Shown: in pieces, positions 61,952-64,000 of the stretch
Layout of the letters: each line of letters starts with the position of its first letter
How positions within the stretch are numbered: the stretch's first letter is position 1
NCBI RefSeq assembly: GCF_014062315.1
Contig: NZ_JACGLT010000008.1
Coordinates: forward strand, 62,001 to 126,000
Reading direction: 5' to 3'
Length of the DNA stretch: 64,000 nucleotides
Origin: Gelidibacter maritimus
Lineage (GTDB): Bacteria > Bacteroidota > Bacteroidia > Flavobacteriales > Flavobacteriaceae
The notes under the pieces: generated by a model
Databases searched by the model: none
What the model saw: only the letters and a program-made list of their open reading frames with translations
What the model was told of the DNA's origin: nothing
Position numbers and translations under genes: made by a program

Positions 61952-64000
61952 TTGAAAGTTAAGGTAGCAAAAATATCACTTATTATGGCAATATTCCTAT
62001 TGCTAGCGTCTTGTAATGCCGTCAAGCGTGTTGCCAAAGACGAGCATCTGCTCATGGACAATACAGTTTACATCAACGATAAGAAGACCAATACAGACGC
62101 GCTTAACAGTTTATTGTTTCAAAAACCAAATGGCAAATTTCCATTGTTCGGCGTTCCAATCAGATTGCATATTTACAACCTGGCCCGTCCCAATATAGAT
62201 TCCATTCTAATTGCCAAATACAGGAATCCTGACGATCCAAAAACCGGTCTCAAAAATTTCATATCCCTAAAACAATATGAAGCCATCATCAATTCGAGAA
62301 AGAACTTCAATACCTGGTTAAAAAATACAGGAGAGCCACCGGTCACCATCGATTTGTCAAAAACTGAAAAATCAGCAACCAACCTTAAAACTTATTACTA
62401 TAAAAATGGATGGTTCAATGCGGATGCTACCTATAAGATTGATACCATAGATACGCAACGGGCAAAAATGAGCTATTATATAACCACTGGAAGCCCTTAT
62501 TTTATGGATTCCATAAGAACCAGAATAGCCTCTCCCGTTATAGACACACTTTATAAGGACCTTAAAAAAAACTCGTTACTGGTAAAAGGTGAGCAATTTA
62601 AGGAAGAAAATTTAACCAATGAGCGTGAGCGATTGGCAACAGAGTTGCGCAACTCGGGACTTTATCATTTTGCGCAAGATTATATCACCTATGAAATTGA
62701 TACCATTGGCACCAATAAAAAAGTTAATACTGATCTTATCATCCAAAATCGGATCATTAGATATGACGACTCCACTACAACAAAACCATTTAAGGTGTAC
62801 ACCATCAAGGATGTCAATATCTTTACGGATGATGCCTATCAAAATAAGAACCTGACGCCTACAGATACCATTAATTATAAAGGTTTCAATATTTACAGCT
62901 ACGGGAAATCCAAATACCGGGCAAAAGCATTAACCGATGCCATATTTATTGCCAAAGGTGATATTTTTAAAGATATCAATCGTACGCGGACCTACCGGTA
63001 TTTAAGCGAATTGCAGACCTTCAAATATCCAAATATTGAGTATATAGAAAACGCAAGGGACAGTTCTTTGACCACGAATATTTATTTAATTCCCAAGAAA
63101 AAATTCGGATTAAATTTCAATACTGAAATCTCACAAAGTAATATACAAACTATTGGACTTGGGTTCAGCGGTGGGCTTCTGATCAGAAATGTATTTAGGG
63201 GCGCCGAAACATTTGAAGTCTCGGGACTTGCGGCAATTGGTTCCTCTAAAGAATCTGGCAGTAAGAAAGATGTGTTTTTTGACATCACTGAAGTAGGTGC
63301 GACCGTTAAACTTACCATCCCGCGTTTATTTTTTCCGTTAAATACTGACCGGGTCATTCCAAAATACATGTCGCCAAGCACCCGAATCAGTGCGGCCGCT
63401 ACAAGTCAGCGTAATATTGGTCTGGACAAGCAAACCTTTACGGGAAACTTAGGTTACAATTGGTATCCTAATGCTAAAGTCACCAATACCCTGGATCTCT
63501 TTAATGCGCAATACGTCAAAAACCTAAATGCCGATAATTATTTTGGGGTGTATCAAAATTCATACAATAGCCTTAACAGTATTGCAAGAAACATCAATTA
63601 TATTGCTAACACCGAAGCCTTAGCCATTCCTGATGGTGCCGATCAATTTATAAGCGATGTTTTGAGCAACAACACCCCCTTAACGCCGGCAGATCCAAAT
63701 TATAAAAATGTCAATAATATTGATCAACGAAAAACAAGATTGACGGAAAACAACCTCATCATTTCGTCCAGTTTCAATTATGTCAAAACGAGGCGAGAAA
63801 GCATTTTTGACAATGATTTCTCAACAATAAGATTTAGAGTGGAATTCGCGGGAAATATCCTCGCTAGTATTTCAAAATTTGCTGGAGTTGAAAAGAACGC
63901 GAATAATCGTTATGATATTTTTGGGGTGGCCTATTCGCAGTATTCCAAAGCTGAAGTGGATTATGTCAAATATTGGGACTTGGGGAAAAAGAATGTTTTT
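61952..64000 (+). CDS. Lipidated BamA/TamA-family outer membrane assembly protein (TamL-like), 3' end outside window
   Basis: 683 codons open to the window edge. Starting at TTG 61952 gives a complete lipoprotein signal (MKVKVAKISLIMAIFLLLASC); starting at the first ATG (61985) would leave only MAIFLLLASCN, without a basic region, so TTG is preferred. The region from about 30 to 390 carries POTRA-like repeats (YYYKNGWFNADATYKI; LATELRNSGLYHFAQDYI; RTRTYRYLSELQTFKYPNIEY), and then the Omp85 barrel begins (KKFGLNFNTEISQSNIQTIGLGFSGGLLIRNVFRGAE). The lipobox plus POTRA plus barrel layout fits TamL of Bacteroidota. Divergent from the TrmH gene. Confidence 0.9.
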   Translation, partial: MKVKVAKISLIMAIFLLLASCNAVKRVAKDEHLLMDNTVYINDKKTNTDALNSLLFQKPNGKFPLFGVPIRLHIYNLARPNIDSILIAKYRNPDDPKTGLKNFISLKQYEAIINSRKNFNTWLKNTGEPPVTIDLSKTEKSATNLKTYYYKNGWFNADATYKIDTIDTQRAKMSYYITTGSPYFMDSIRTRIASPVIDTLYKDLKKNSLLVKGEQFKEENLTNERERLATELRNSGLYHFAQDYITYEIDTIGTNKKVNTDLIIQNRIIRYDDSTTTKPFKVYTIKDVNIFTDDAYQNKNLTPTDTINYKGFNIYSYGKSKYRAKALTDAIFIAKGDIFKDINRTRTYRYLSELQTFKYPNIEYIENARDSSLTTNIYLIPKKKFGLNFNTEISQSNIQTIGLGFSGGLLIRNVFRGAETFEVSGLAAIGSSKESGSKKDVFFDITEVGATVKLTIPRLFFPLNTDRVIPKYMSPSTRISAAATSQRNIGLDKQTFTGNLGYNWYPNAKVTNTLDLFNAQYVKNLNADNYFGVYQNSYNSLNSIARNINYIANTEALAIPDGADQFISDVLSNNTPLTPADPNYKNVNNIDQRKTRLTENNLIISSSFNYVKTRRESIFDNDFSTIRFRVEFAGNILASISKFAGVEKNANNRYDIFGVAYSQYSKAEVDYVKYWDLGKKNVF

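Overview
The window comes from a member of the Bacteroidota, almost certainly a Flavobacteriaceae (probably marine) bacterium. The evidence is: many promoters of the TAnnTTTG type; SusC/SusD proteins; type IX secretion (T9SS) parts and cargo (a plug-family protein, PorT, type A and type B sorting domains); a Na+-translocating NADH:quinone reductase (nqrA-F) with ApbE; AT-rich intergenic DNA; and no obvious Shine-Dalgarno sequences. I see no tRNA, rRNA, CRISPR array, prophage or insertion sequence with a transposase.

Layout. 1-1.3 kb: the end of a methyltransferase gene and a small lipoprotein. 1.4-9.3 kb: a one-strand kynurenine catabolic cluster (kynureninase, kynurenine 3-monooxygenase, RidA-type deaminase, aminomuconate-semialdehyde-type dehydrogenase, an odd SDR, 3-hydroxyanthranilate dioxygenase, ACMS decarboxylase). 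Together these would take kynurenine to 2-aminomuconate and on to oxalocrotonate; tryptophan 2,3-dioxygenase and formamidase are not in the window. 9.5-13.4 kb: O-methyltransferase, LysR regulator, YeiH exporter and a GluR0-like glutamate-receptor potassium channel. 13.6-16.4 kb: TatA and three tandem paralogous secreted proteins. 16.6-22.7 kb: peptidase E, GNAT, VanY-like peptidase, gpmI, a HAD protein and a CoA-transferase. 22.8-26.5 kb: map, a GxxExxY protein bracketed by CACAGAG-type inverted repeats, a methyltransferase, apbE and a small conserved protein. 26.7-32.3 kb: small cysteine protein, two surface proteins, an AAA+ ATPase and YggS. 32.6-38.8 kb: nqrF-E-D-C-B-A on the minus strand. 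38.9-48 kb: T9SS plug-family protein, apaG, pruA, a T9SS-exported alpha/beta-hydrolase, rsmG, desaturase and aminotransferase. 48.6-56.2 kb: SusC, SusD and a T9SS type B protein. 56.2-64 kb: trkH, trkA, ubiE, porT, a TrmH-type methyltransferase and the start of a lipidated BamA/TamA-family protein that runs off the window.

How the genes fit together. ApbE would covalently attach FMN to the NqrB and NqrC subunits encoded 7-11 kb away. TrkA and TrkH form one potassium uptake system, and Nqr supplies the sodium gradient typical of marine flavobacteria. PorT and the plug-family protein serve the same secretion pathway that exports the two sorting-domain proteins.

The most unusual layer is intergenic. 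At least six families of short dispersed repeats occur: CCTGC-CTTC-GCAGG hairpins, AACCTGnnAGGTT, TCCCGATAnnTATCGGGA, CACAGAG arrays, GTGCAATCC tandems and an 87-nt element in three copies. Several sit exactly on translation starts, and at least two are translated in frame at the N-terminus of kynurenine-cluster enzymes. The CACAGAG arrays bracket a PD-(D/E)XK-like gene, which makes that locus the best candidate here for an undescribed mobile or repeat-maintenance unit.
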